A stretch of DNA of 64,000 nucleotides from Caballeronia sp. INDeC2 (GCF_023631325.1 NZ_JALQDG010000031.1:62001-126000), one strand, 5' to 3'; numbered from the stretch's first letter, positions 8,848 through 17,403 are shown. A program made the numbers and translations. Notes: generated by a model not told the origin, from the letters alone.

Positions 8848-9156
8848 TCAGGCTTCTTTCGAATCGAACATCAATAGCTCGACGCCGGCCTGCGCGAAGT
8901 TGGCGAGATCGCCGGCGGTCTTCTGGCCTTCGGGCGAGCCGAGCGCGCTCTGTATCGCTTCGAGCGAATTGAACTGCAGCAACGCGACGAGGTGATACGG
9001 CGACTCGCCCGATGCGGACACGACCGGCCCCGTGCTGATCTCATAGCGCCGCAAGCCCGGCAACGTCTTCGCGAGCGGCGCATGGGTCGAAGCATAGTAT
9101 TCGTCGAATGCCTTCGGGTCGGACGGATTCTTGTATAGCGCTACGAGCTGGGCCAT
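8848..9156 (-). CDS. EthD-family protein
   Basis: Small protein of 102 residues with a ferredoxin-like dimeric alpha-beta barrel of the EthD type (LVALYKNPSDPKAFDEYYASTHAPLAKTLPG in its first 40 residues, split here for length, then YHLVALLQFNSLEAIQ). EthD proteins are often accessory proteins of oxidation systems without a settled role. It is the last gene of the leftward quinoprotein relay operon, 50 bp after the degenerate MBL-fold gene. A link to quinoprotein metabolism is inferred from context only. Confidence 0.85.
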   Translation of the reverse strand: MAQLVALYKNPSDPKAFDEYYASTHAPLAKTLPGLRRYEISTGPVVSASGESPYHLVALLQFNSLEAIQSALGSPEGQKTAGDLANFAQAGVELLMFDSKEA

Positions 9157-9206
9157 CGTCGTGTCTCCTGGTGTTGTACGGCGTGAAGGAAGCGTGCGGC
9201 TACGCG

Positions 9207-10139
9207 TTAGGGCTTTTCGAGTTGAAGATAGATGCGCTGCACGTTCTGCGGCTGCGCGATCGCATAGAGCTTGTCGTTCCTGAACGCGGGGACTTGCACG
9301 GTATGCATCGCCTCGGTGAGGCCGACGCCGTTCTTGTAAGCCTGCTTCACCGATGCATCCAGCTCGCGAAGATAATCGCCCGTGCGCATGATGTCGTCGC
9401 CGCGCAAGGGCGCACCGAAACCGGGGACGATCATCTTCAAATCGAGCGCGTGCAAGTTCTCCAATGCGCCGAGCCAGCCGGGAATCTGCTCGTTGCGCAA
9501 TTCGGGGATGCGTCCGTTCGAGACGAGCCCGCCCGCGAAGAGCACGCCGGTTTGCGTATCGAGCACCGCCAGATCGCCGGGCGTGCTCGCGGGCCCGAAG
9601 TGCAGCAGTTGCAGCTTGCGCCCGCCGCTCTCGATTTCCGTCGTGCCGTTCACCGTTTTCTCGGGCACCGTCACGCGTGAGCCGGCCATTTCATCTTCGC
9701 CGAGCGTCTTGCGCAGATTCGCGAGGCAGATCGAGCAGCGCTCGCGAATCAGTTGCGCGGCGCGCGCGTGCGCGAGGATCGGCACGTCGTCGTCACGAAA
9801 CGCGGCCGCGCCGAACACGAACTCGGGCGCCTGATGCGTGATGATGACGAGCTTCACAGGCAGCGGCGTGACCTTGCGGATGGCTTCGATCATCGCGCGG
9901 CCATAGCGATACGACGGCCCCGTGTCGATCACCGTCACGCCATCCGTTCCGACTATGAAGCCATTGTTCGCCACGATGCCGCGATTCGCGGGTGCGACCG
10001 CATCGTTATCGCCGATGAACGCGTACACGCCTGGCGCGATCGCGACGGGCGCGGGCATGCCGCTCATCGCCGCGTGCGCGAACGTGCTCAGCGCGAAGAG
10101 CAGCGTGCAGACGAACGCCCGCCATCGGCGCGCCGTCAT
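9207..10139 (-). CDS. MBL-fold quinoprotein-relay protein with a degenerate metal site
   Basis: Exported MBL-fold protein of 310 residues with a signal peptide (MTARRWRAFVCTLLFALSTF, cleaved near AHA). It resembles the SoxH-related quinoprotein relay metallohydrolases encoded with PQQ dehydrogenases. Where the family has HxHxDH it reads THQAPEFVFG, and the later metal histidines are also not obvious, so it may not bind zinc normally. Its neighbour at 11023-11955 keeps the motif. The start at 10139 overlaps the SoxYZ gene stop (ATGA); the open frame further upstream lies inside that gene. It probably acts in the periplasm with the SoxYZ-like carrier. Confidence 0.82.
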   Translation of the reverse strand: MTARRWRAFVCTLLFALSTFAHAAMSGMPAPVAIAPGVYAFIGDNDAVAPANRGIVANNGFIVGTDGVTVIDTGPSYRYGRAMIEAIRKVTPLPVKLVIITHQAPEFVFGAAAFRDDDVPILAHARAAQLIRERCSICLANLRKTLGEDEMAGSRVTVPEKTVNGTTEIESGGRKLQLLHFGPASTPGDLAVLDTQTGVLFAGGLVSNGRIPELRNEQIPGWLGALENLHALDLKMIVPGFGAPLRGDDIMRTGDYLRELDASVKQAYKNGVGLTEAMHTVQVPAFRNDKLYAIAQPQNVQRIYLQLEKP

Positions 10140-11002
10140 TTCATCGCCGATGTTTGCGCGCCGCCCGGTTGCGCGCTGACCGCCACGGCGCCGTCCCACT
10201 GCTTGTTCTTCGTATCCTCGATATGCGCCTTCAATTCGCCGTTCCCGCCCGCCACGAAATAGAAGCGGAAATTCGGGTTCTCGCTAATCGAAAAATTGAC
10301 GTTCGCGGTCATCACGGGTTTATCGGCATACGTGACCGACACCTTGCGAACGAAATACGCCGAAGCATAGTTGCGCGTGATCTGGTTCATCGCCATGCCG
10401 GTGCGGTTCGGATGGCGCACCATCAGTTGCACGAGCTCGGGCTTGCCCGCGACGGCCTGCCCTTCGGCCTGAATCTTCACTTGTCCCGCGGCGCGTTCGG
10501 CGGCGTCGTCGTCCTTGTCGGCGGGCGCGGAGCAGCCGCCCGATGCCTTCACGAAGCGAACCGCGCTATAGAGCTTGCCGTCGTTCGTCTCGGCAATCAC
10601 GCGCATGAACGTGTAGTCCTCCACGCGCACGCGCGTCTCGATCGTCGCGAGTCCGCTCTCCGGCGTGAACTCGAACGAGCCTGCATACGGCTCGGGATTC
10701 TCGTCGATGAAAAGATAGAGCGTTTTGATGTAATGCGTGGGCGTCTGCGGGAATTGCGCGTTGACCGCGATCGGCACGACAGCGGCGTCCGCTGCGCGCG
10801 CGGGCGCATCGAGCTTGATGACCGCATCGCCATGCGGGTCGATCGCGCGGCCCTTGAACGTGCCTTCCTTGAAGTCGAGCCAGCGCGCCACCTTGTCGGG
10901 ATCGTCGTCCGGCTGCGCCGCTTGCGCGGCATACGGCGCGAGGACCGCTGCGGCGAGACTCGCGATCGTCATCGCGCGCGCGCCGGACCATGTCGTCTTC
11001 AT
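10136..11002 (-). CDS. Quinoprotein dehydrogenase-associated SoxYZ-like carrier
   Basis: Periplasmic protein of 288 residues with a signal peptide (ASLAAAVLAPYAAQAAQ). The N-terminal half is SoxY-like and ends in the swinging-arm cysteine SGGCSAP at about residue 175. The C-terminal half is SoxZ-like (LVQLMVRHPNRTGM). In Sox systems this arm carries a covalently bound intermediate; in quinoprotein clusters the cargo is not known. It lies between the two MBL-fold genes in one operon, as expected for the relay system. Confidence 0.87.
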   Translation of the reverse strand: MKTTWSGARAMTIASLAAAVLAPYAAQAAQPDDDPDKVARWLDFKEGTFKGRAIDPHGDAVIKLDAPARAADAAVVPIAVNAQFPQTPTHYIKTLYLFIDENPEPYAGSFEFTPESGLATIETRVRVEDYTFMRVIAETNDGKLYSAVRFVKASGGCSAPADKDDDAAERAAGQVKIQAEGQAVAGKPELVQLMVRHPNRTGMAMNQITRNYASAYFVRKVSVTYADKPVMTANVNFSISENPNFRFYFVAGGNGELKAHIEDTKNKQWDGAVAVSAQPGGAQTSAMK

Positions 11003-11022
11003 GATGTCCCTCCAATGCTGCA

Positions 11023-11955
11023 CTACTGCTCCCACTCGAGCTCCGCATAAGCGGCCGTCACATTGCGACGGTGATAGATGTCGACGAGGAGCCACTTGTC
11101 CTTCCCGTCGATGCCGATGCTATCGACGGCCTGCCGGATCGTTTCGCCGTTCTTGATGGCCGCACGCACATCGCGCGCCAGATCGGCGAGATAGCGTTCC
11201 TCGGCATCGAGCGATTGCGGCCACGGCGGATCGAGCGGACCGTGTCCCGGCACGACATGACGCGGATTCATCTGCCGAATGCGGGCGATGTCGTCGAGCC
11301 AGCCGGTCACGCTGCCATCGATCACGGGAATGCAGCGAACGAATAAAAGATCGCCCGTCCACAACGTGCCGCTCTTCTCATCGTATACCGTCAAATCGTT
11401 GTTGGTATGCGCGGTTTTCCATGTGCGCAGCGTAAGCGTGCGTCCGCCGATGTCGAACGTGCCCACGCCGTCGATCGTCTTCGTCGGCGCGACGATCTCG
11501 CTGCCCGCCGCCGCGCTGCCGAGTTCGCGATTCAGCGCGCGCATGTAGTTGTCCGCACGCGATGCTTCGGCTTGCGCGAGCGCCGCGCTGCCGACGAACT
11601 GCGGATGATCGCCCTTGAATGCCGCATTGCCGAAGATGTGATCCGGATGCATGTGCGTGTTGATGACATAGCAGACCGGCAGCGGCGTGACCGCGCGTAT
11701 CGCCGCGCGCAGCGCGCGGCCTTCGGCGAGCGTGCCGCCTGTATCGATCACCGCGACGCAGCGTGTTCCCACAATGAAGCCCACGTTCGCGATATCGCCG
11801 CCATTTTCTGGCGTGGCGACATCGTCGTGACCGCGATGCGCGTAATTGCCCGGCGCGATCCGCTGCATTGAGAGCGCGGTCTCGCCACACGCGATAGTTG
11901 CGCATGCAAATAGTATGACGAACACGGCATGACGTGATGCGGATGCGAAGCTCAT
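11023..11955 (-). CDS. Quinoprotein relay system zinc metallohydrolase
   Basis: Exported MBL-fold hydrolase of 310 residues with a signal peptide ending near CATIACGE. The metal-binding motif THMHPDHIFG is intact, followed by KTAHTNNDLTVYD and VVPGHGPLD, so two zinc ions could be bound. It belongs to the SoxH-related group encoded near PQQ-dependent dehydrogenases. The ATG at 11955 overlaps the cbbR stop (ATGA). A longer open frame to 12069 lies within cbbR and is rejected. Confidence 0.88.
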   Translation of the reverse strand: MSFASASRHAVFVILFACATIACGETALSMQRIAPGNYAHRGHDDVATPENGGDIANVGFIVGTRCVAVIDTGGTLAEGRALRAAIRAVTPLPVCYVINTHMHPDHIFGNAAFKGDHPQFVGSAALAQAEASRADNYMRALNRELGSAAAGSEIVAPTKTIDGVGTFDIGGRTLTLRTWKTAHTNNDLTVYDEKSGTLWTGDLLFVRCIPVIDGSVTGWLDDIARIRQMNPRHVVPGHGPLDPPWPQSLDAEERYLADLARDVRAAIKNGETIRQAVDSIGIDGKDKWLLVDIYHRRNVTAAYAELEWEQ

Positions 11956-12926
11956 CGGACGCTGTCCGCTTCGGCGAGGCGTCTGGGTCTGCGCAGCCCG
12001 AACTGCGCATATTCGCGCTCGAGAAACGGCTCGGCGTTTTCGAGGAGGAAGCGGCGAAACGCGAGACACGTAGGCGAGAGTTGTTTCGAACGTGAATGCA
12101 CGAGTTGCCAGGTCCGTTCGACGGGCGTGCCGTTCACATCGAGCACGGCGATTTCACCGGTGCGTAATTCGAGCGACAACGTGTGCAGCGAGATGAGACT
12201 CACGCCCATTCCTGCCATTACGGCCTGCTTGATGGTCTCGTTGCTGCCGAGCGTGACGCTGTGCGCGGGCACGAAAAGGTTTTGCCGGAACACATGCTCG
12301 ACGACCGCGCGCGTGCCCGAGCCTGGCTCGCGCAGGAGGAACGTATCGTTCGCGAGTTCCTGCAAATCGAAGGCCTTTGCATGACACAACGGATGCGAAA
12401 GCGGCGCGACGATCACATGCGGATGATAGGCAAGCGGCTCGGCCGTCGTGCCGAGTTCGGGCGGCGGCCGGCCCATGATGGCGAGGTCGGTCGCATTGTC
12501 TTGCAGCAAACGCAGAAGCGTTTCGCGATTGCCGACGGAGAAATGCACGTCGACTTTCGGATACTGCTGCCTGTAGAGCGCAAGGAGCTTGGGGGCGAAG
12601 TATGTCGCCGAGCTGACGATGCTTACCGCGATCGAGCCGCTGTCGGCTTGCGTGAGGGACATCATCGCGTCTTCGGCGTCTTTTATTTCGCCGAGTATGC
12701 GGGTTGCGTGATGCGAGAGTCGTTCGCCTGCTTCCGTCAGGGCGAGACGGCGAGCGACGCGTTCGAACAACGGCAGACCGATGGCCTCTTCCAATTGGCG
12801 GATTTGCATCGATACCGCCGGTTGCGTCAGGTGCAGTTCCTCCGCTGCGCGGGCGAAGCTCGGACAGCGGCTCGCTATCACGAAGATTTGTAGCTGGCGC
12901 AAGGTTAGGGAACGGATGAAATTCAC
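11952..12926 (-). CDS. cbbR: CbbR-type LysR-family transcriptional regulator
   Basis: LysR-type regulator of 324 residues with an N-terminal HTH (LTLRQLQIFV, FARAAEELHLTQPAVSMQIR) and a co-inducer domain. Segments GNRETLLRLLQDN, IMGRPP, LREPGSGTRAVVEH and GSNETIKQAVMAGMG are those of CbbR, the Calvin-cycle activator that senses metabolites such as RuBP or PEP. I chose the GTG at 12926 because it gives MNFIRSLTLRQLQ, the normal CbbR start; the ATG at 13091 would add 55 residues encoded by a repeat element. It heads the operon containing the quinoprotein relay genes, about 25 kb from cbbL, an unusual place for cbbR. Confidence 0.87.
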   Translation of the reverse strand: MNFIRSLTLRQLQIFVIASRCPSFARAAEELHLTQPAVSMQIRQLEEAIGLPLFERVARRLALTEAGERLSHHATRILGEIKDAEDAMMSLTQADSGSIAVSIVSSATYFAPKLLALYRQQYPKVDVHFSVGNRETLLRLLQDNATDLAIMGRPPPELGTTAEPLAYHPHVIVAPLSHPLCHAKAFDLQELANDTFLLREPGSGTRAVVEHVFRQNLFVPAHSVTLGSNETIKQAVMAGMGVSLISLHTLSLELRTGEIAVLDVNGTPVERTWQLVHSRSKQLSPTCLAFRRFLLENAEPFLEREYAQFGLRRPRRLAEADSVR

Positions 12927-12965
12927 AGTGGGGGTTGGGGGAATGGGGTTCGCTTGTGGTTCTAT

Positions 12966-13120
12966 GGAATCCTGAATTGGTATCGGTCTATTTGCCCTGC
13001 CCTCCTCGGGGCGGGGGTTACTTTCTTCGGCTAGCGTGTCTATACACAGCAGCAACGAAAGTGACTGCGCCCCGCACAGGGGCATCGCCAATAAACCAAA
13101 AACAAAACGGGGCCCGGCGA
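12966..13120. repeat. palindromic intergenic repeat, copy 1
   Basis: The arms carry GCCCCTCC/TCGGGGCGGG with TTACTTTCTT on the left, and AAAGTGACTGCGCCCCGC, AGGGGC and AATAAACCAAA in reverse on the right. The same words occur in five other intergenic places in this window. It separates the xox genes (stop at 13143) from cbbR (start 12926) and could fold into a long imperfect hairpin that ends or processes the xox transcript. Confidence 0.8.
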
Positions 13121-13142
13121 CAAATCCAAAAAAAACAAGACC

Positions 13143-13889
13143 TCACCGACTAGCCCGCGGCGCATTCGCCGCTTTCCCCGGCTGCCCCATATTCTTCACC
13201 GTCCCCTGATAAGCAATCGTCTCCTTCTGCATAGGATGGGCAAAATCATTCCCTTCCCCCGGCACTTCGGTGCGAATCAAGAGCAACCGCCCGGGCACGT
13301 CATCGGCCATGACGAACGTATAACGCTTACCTGTGTACTTGGCAAAACGCTCCGCATTAGGATCGTTCAAATACGGCTGAATGACGATCTGCCGAGCCTT
13401 CTCATGCTTGCCGAGCCCGAGCGATTCGCTCGACACCGGGGTAATCGCCGGCCCCGCCGCAAGCGCCATCCGCACGCGCTGCTGAAAATAGCGCCGCTGA
13501 CCGCCCGTCAGTTGCTCCATCTCCCCGATGTCATGCTCCAGAAAATAGATGATCGCCGGATTGCACGGCAGCCCGCCCGGCACATTGACATCGCCGGTAC
13601 GATCCGACACATGCGCATCGTTCTTGCTGTTACCCGGACTCACGACGAGCACGCGCAGCGTATCCTTCACCCTCGACGGCGGCCCGGAATAATCCACCGC
13701 GTAATCGAGTTCGGTCTGCGGCTCGACACCGTTCATATGCGGCTGCATGAAGAGCAACTGCTCGGCCGGCTTGATATCGGCGGCCGGCGCCGAAGCCGGA
13801 GCATCCGCCGCCATCGCACCGACCGACATCGTCAACGCAGCGCAAGCAACGGCCCATGCGCGAAGCGAACCCGCGTAAGTTCGCTTCAT
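13143..13889 (-). CDS. Exported protein of unknown function in the xox operon
   Basis: I do not recognise this 248-residue protein. It has a signal peptide (AWAVACAALTMSVGAMAADA) followed by a short Ala/Pro linker. The mature part contains a single Cys in GGLPCNPAIIYFLEHD, and the segments IGEMEQLTGGQRRYFQQRVR and KYTGKRYTFVMADDVPGRLL. It starts inside the xoxJ stop codon (ATGA), so it is made together with XoxJ, XoxG and XoxF. A periplasmic accessory role in lanthanide-dependent methanol oxidation is inferred from position alone. Confidence 0.85.
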   Translation of the reverse strand: MKRTYAGSLRAWAVACAALTMSVGAMAADAPASAPAADIKPAEQLLFMQPHMNGVEPQTELDYAVDYSGPPSRVKDTLRVLVVSPGNSKNDAHVSDRTGDVNVPGGLPCNPAIIYFLEHDIGEMEQLTGGQRRYFQQRVRMALAAGPAITPVSSESLGLGKHEKARQIVIQPYLNDPNAERFAKYTGKRYTFVMADDVPGRLLLIRTEVPGEGNDFAHPMQKETIAYQGTVKNMGQPGKAANAPRASR

Positions 13890-14797
13890 TGCGCGCTTAC
13901 CGGCTGCAACGGCAGCAATGGAACCTGATAGCTCGACAGTATCTGATCGATCTTCGGCTGATTCGCCGCGATCCAGTTATCGACCTTGTCGCGCCACGCC
14001 TTTTCGCCGTATCGCACGCCCATCGAGATTTCGTAATCGAAACGGATCGACTGACCCGCGGGGAACGGCACGAGGCGCACCTTGTTATCGGAGCGATTCG
14101 CGAAGTAGCCCGCGATCGGCCCCCATACGAAAGCCGCATCGACGTTGCCTTGCGCCAGATCGCGTTCGATCATCTCGCCCGGAAACGCTTCGGGATCGCC
14201 GCTTTGCCCCTGATACGACACCGCCTGACTGATCAGATCATGGCTGAGCAGCCAGTCTGTCGCGGGGCTCTTCACGAAGATGCCGAGCTTCATCTTCTTC
14301 AACTGCTCGGGCGGCAGATTCATCAGGTCCGACGGCGATTTGATGCTCGCGTATTCGGGCTTGTTCGGAAACACCATCGCGTAAGTGGAATGCAGATACG
14401 GACGCGTGGTCGCGGTGAGCTCGTAGCCCTTCGGCACGCCGATGATCAGATCGCATTTGAAGCGCTCGGTCTGCGGCACTTTCTCGCGCAATGTATTGCG
14501 CACGAAGCCCATGCGCTGCGGCCAGTATGTGTATTCGAGCTTGTAGCCGAAATCGCTCGCCATCTGACTCGCGATCTTGTTCTCGTAACCCTCACCCTTC
14601 TTGTTCGAGAGCGGCATGTTGTTGGGATCGGCACATACGCGCAGCACGCCGTCCACGCCATCGTTGTTCGGCAGGTCGGGGGGCGGGCCGCCCGCGCCTT
14701 GTGCGAACGCCTGTTGCGCCGAGAACGTCGCGAATGCCGCGCATAGCGCAGCGATGAATCGGAACGAAGCGGCGCGGCTTGCATTACGATCAGACAT
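13886..14797 (-). CDS. xoxJ: XoxJ, periplasmic binding protein associated with XoxF
   Basis: A 303-residue periplasmic solute-binding-fold protein with a signal peptide (FIAALCAAFATFSAQQAFAQ). It matches the quinoprotein dehydrogenase-associated binding family, the MxaJ/XoxJ group (LRVCADPNNMPLSNKKGEGY, YTYWPQRMGFVRNTL, CDLIIGVPKGYE). XoxJ is thought to help activate or load XoxF; it is not part of an ABC importer here, since no permease is present. The ATG at 14797 has GGAGG at the right spacing. It lies 44 bp after xoxG. Confidence 0.92.
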   Translation of the reverse strand: MSDRNASRAASFRFIAALCAAFATFSAQQAFAQGAGGPPPDLPNNDGVDGVLRVCADPNNMPLSNKKGEGYENKIASQMASDFGYKLEYTYWPQRMGFVRNTLREKVPQTERFKCDLIIGVPKGYELTATTRPYLHSTYAMVFPNKPEYASIKSPSDLMNLPPEQLKKMKLGIFVKSPATDWLLSHDLISQAVSYQGQSGDPEAFPGEMIERDLAQGNVDAAFVWGPIAGYFANRSDNKVRLVPFPAGQSIRFDYEISMGVRYGEKAWRDKVDNWIAANQPKIDQILSSYQVPLLPLQPVSAQ

Positions 14798-14841
14798 CGA
14801 CACCTCCGGGAAATAGAGCAATCATCGGTGATGCAACGTCC

Positions 14842-15261
14842 TTATTTTGCATCGATTGCCTGCAGGTCGCCCGGGTTGATCTTGCCGTCGGAGCGTCCCT
14901 TCAGATAGGCGAAGAGGTTCTCCCAGTTCTTCTGCATCATCTGACTGGAACTGAAATCGGGCATGCCCTTGTCCACGCGGCCGCCGAATACCGTGCGATG
15001 GAACTCGTTCTTGTCCAGCGTCTTGAAAGCATCGATCAGCGACGGGCCGACCATCCCTTCCTGCTTCGCGCCGTGACACCGTTCGCACGCCAGCGCGCGC
15101 CAGGTCTTCCAGCCTTGCAGCGTGTCGCTGTCGACCTTGTTGCCATCGACGACCTTGTACGCGACCGGCTTCATCTGTCCCGTGCCCGAAGGCGTCTGGG
15201 CAAGCGAAGCGGACGACGCACCGAGCGTCATCATCAGCAGCAAGAGTAAGCGGCCTTTCAT
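14842..15261 (-). CDS. xoxG: XoxG, cytochrome c electron acceptor of XoxF
   Basis: Small exported c-type cytochrome of 139 residues with a signal peptide cut near LAQ. The heme site is CERCH at residues 59-63; Met100 in KGMPDF is the likely sixth ligand. It takes electrons from the PQQ of XoxF in the periplasm. It follows xoxF after a 105-bp gap that holds a strong hairpin, which may set its level below that of XoxF. Confidence 0.93.
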   Translation of the reverse strand: MKGRLLLLLMMTLGASSASLAQTPSGTGQMKPVAYKVVDGNKVDSDTLQGWKTWRALACERCHGAKQEGMVGPSLIDAFKTLDKNEFHRTVFGGRVDKGMPDFSSSQMMQKNWENLFAYLKGRSDGKINPGDLQAIDAK

Positions 15262-15305
15262 ACGTCTGACTCCTTGAGCATGTCTTGTATATGGGGTATT
15301 TCGAC

Positions 15306-15328
15306 GCGGCGGCCATTGAGGCCGCCGC
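15306..15328 (-). promoter_or_regulatory. intercistronic hairpin between xoxF and xoxG
   Basis: GCGGCGGCC, five-base loop, GGCCGCCGC: a perfect 9-bp GC-only stem in the xoxF-xoxG gap. No T-run follows on the transcribed strand, so it is not a textbook terminator. It more likely protects the xoxF 3' end or partly blocks read-through, giving more XoxF than XoxG. Confidence 0.6.
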
Positions 15329-15366
15329 GCATTGCCGCGATCAACAGAAGTGCGAACCGAAGCGCA

Positions 15367-17175
15367 TCAACCCGGGATCGCGAAGATGAACAACGTGCCG
15401 CCGAGCGCCGTGTACTTCGCGAGGTCCTTATAGCCGCCGACCGCGCCCAGACCTTCCGTCGACTTCTCGAGACCCGCCGCCATGCCGATGCCGGCCCAGC
15501 CGCCGATACCCGAGTACACGCCGACATACTGCTTGCCCTGGTACTGGTACGTGAACACGTTGCCGATCACACCGGACGGCGTCTTGAACTTCCACAGCTC
15601 CTTGCCGTCCTTGATGCGCACTGCCTTGATATAGCCTTCGAGCGTGCCGTAGAACACGACGCCGCCTGCGGTCGCGAGCGCGCCGGACCATACCGAGAAC
15701 TTCTCCGGCTTGGACCACACGATCTTGCCCTTGGCCGCATCCCACGCGATGAAGTTGCCCATCGCGCCGTTCTCGTTCGGGCCCGGATACATCGAGAGCG
15801 TTGCACCGACGAACGGCTGACCCGACACGTAATCGACCTGGAACGGCTCGTAGTCCATGCAGACGTGATTCGTCGGCACGAGGAACAAGCTGGAGTTCGG
15901 ATCGAATGCGGCCGGTTGCTGGTCCTTCGAGCCGAGCGCCGCGGGGCAGATGTTTTTGACGTTGTGATCGGGACCGGCCTTCTGCGTCGAATAGCTCGCG
16001 TTGCGGATCGGCAGACCGCTCTTCAGATCGACGCTGTCGGCCCAGTTCACCGCCGGGTCGTACTTCTGCGCGACGAGCAGTTCGCCCGATTCGCGGTTGA
16101 GCGTATAGCCGAAGCCGTTGCGGTCGAAGTGAACGATCGCGGGCACCTTCTTGCCGCCGATGTTCAGATCGGAGAGGATCATCTCGTTGACGCCGTCATA
16201 GTCCCACTCGTCGTGAGGCGTCATCTGATAGACCCACTTCGCTTTGCCGGTGTTGAGATCGCGCGCGAAGATCGTCATCGACCACTTGTTGTCGCCCGGA
16301 CGTTGCGTCGGATTCCACGTGCCCGGATTGCCCGAGCCGTAGTACACAAGATTGAGCTTCGGATCCCATGCGTACCATCCCCATGTGGTGCCGCCGCCGT
16401 ACTTCCACTGATCGCCCTGCCAGCTCTTGAGCGACGAGTCCGCACCGACAGGCGCCATCTTGCCGTCGGTCCAAGTCATCGTGGCTTGCGGGTCCATCAG
16501 CATTTCGTTGTCGGGACCGGTGCTGTAGGCCTTCCAGACTTCCTTGCCGTCCTTGATGTTGTACGCGATGATCCGTCCGCGCACGCCGAACTCGCCGCCG
16601 GAGATGCCGGTCAGCACCTTGTCGCCGAACACGTGCGGCGCGTTGGTGTTGGTTTCGCCCTTCTTCGGGTCGCCGTTCTGCGCGGTCCAGACGACGTCGC
16701 CGGTTTTTGCGTCGAGCGCGACGAGCTTCGTATCGGCTTGCTGGAGGAAGATCTTGCCGTCGCCATATGCAAGGCCACGGTTGACCGTATCGCAGCACAT
16801 CACCGAGATGACCTGATTGTCCTGTTTCGGCTGGTATTGCCAGATGAAGGTCTGATCCTTCAGGTTGATGGCGATAACCTTGTTGGGAAATGGCGAGTGG
16901 ATGTACATCGTGTCGCCAATGACGAGCGGCGAACCTTCATGGCCGCGCAGCACACCGGTCGACATGGTCCAGGCAACCTGTAGCTTGCCGACGTTGTTTT
17001 CGTTGATTTGCTTGAGCGTGCTATAGCGGTGATTCGAGTAATCGCCCGCTTGCGCCGCCCAGTTCGAGGGATTCTTGATCAGGCTGTCCAGTTGCGAGTC
17101 GGCCTGGGCCACATATGAATTCAGGCCAGCCGTCGCGACCACCGCCAGTCCAAGAACCAGGGTGCGTAAGTTCAT
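15367..17175 (-). CDS. xoxF: XoxF, lanthanide-dependent PQQ methanol dehydrogenase
   Basis: PQQ methanol dehydrogenase large subunit of 602 residues with a signal peptide cut near residue 26. It has the vicinal disulfide Cys127-Cys128 and metal and PQQ site residues Glu195 (GGEFGVRG), Asn283 (YGSGNPGTWNP) and Asp325 (DEWDYDG). Asp327, two residues after Asp325, is the extra aspartate that marks lanthanide enzymes; calcium-type MxaF has alanine there. It oxidises methanol in the periplasm and passes electrons to XoxG. It is the first gene of the leftward xox operon, preceded by a GGAGG ribosome site and a candidate sigma-54 promoter. No mxaFI is present. Confidence 0.97.
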   Translation of the reverse strand: MNLRTLVLGLAVVATAGLNSYVAQADSQLDSLIKNPSNWAAQAGDYSNHRYSTLKQINENNVGKLQVAWTMSTGVLRGHEGSPLVIGDTMYIHSPFPNKVIAINLKDQTFIWQYQPKQDNQVISVMCCDTVNRGLAYGDGKIFLQQADTKLVALDAKTGDVVWTAQNGDPKKGETNTNAPHVFGDKVLTGISGGEFGVRGRIIAYNIKDGKEVWKAYSTGPDNEMLMDPQATMTWTDGKMAPVGADSSLKSWQGDQWKYGGGTTWGWYAWDPKLNLVYYGSGNPGTWNPTQRPGDNKWSMTIFARDLNTGKAKWVYQMTPHDEWDYDGVNEMILSDLNIGGKKVPAIVHFDRNGFGYTLNRESGELLVAQKYDPAVNWADSVDLKSGLPIRNASYSTQKAGPDHNVKNICPAALGSKDQQPAAFDPNSSLFLVPTNHVCMDYEPFQVDYVSGQPFVGATLSMYPGPNENGAMGNFIAWDAAKGKIVWSKPEKFSVWSGALATAGGVVFYGTLEGYIKAVRIKDGKELWKFKTPSGVIGNVFTYQYQGKQYVGVYSGIGGWAGIGMAAGLEKSTEGLGAVGGYKDLAKYTALGGTLFIFAIPG

Positions 17176-17311
17176 GTCTCCTCCAGAATGGTGATGCCTC
17201 CGACCCAGGGATGACCACGCTACCAGGTTGCATCGTGCGCGCCTTCAAATGCAGGTAACGAGCTTCGCTTGGGGTCCGGTACATAGCCGGACTCTTGCGT
17301 AGAGAGGCCAA

Positions 17312-17328
17312 TTGCATATTCCATGCCG
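17312..17328 (-). promoter_or_regulatory. candidate sigma-54 promoter of xoxF
   Basis: On the minus strand it reads CGGCATGGAATATGCAA: GG, ten bases, GC, with GGCATG at -24 and ATGCAA at -12 against the consensus TGGCACG-N4-TTGCA. The predicted transcript starts near 17302, leaving about 127 bases before xoxF. Similar matches precede four other C1 operons in the window, and a sigma-54 activator is encoded at 26730. The match was made by eye; no transcript data. Confidence 0.55.
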
Positions 17329-17403
17329 GTTTAACTGCAATGCTTTAAAACGGGAATTGGGCGGGGGAAGGTGTCGTGAGCGGACAGGTTCTTGTCGGGT
17401 GGC

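Noticed and set aside
12927..13091. N-terminal extension of cbbR to an ATG at 13091
   Set aside because: The extra 55 residues are encoded by repeat copy 1 and are absent from CbbR proteins; the GTG at 12926 fits the family start.
15367..17175. calcium-type MxaF identity
   Set aside because: The extra aspartate in DEWDYDG marks the lanthanide enzyme, and no mxaI or mxaG is adjacent.
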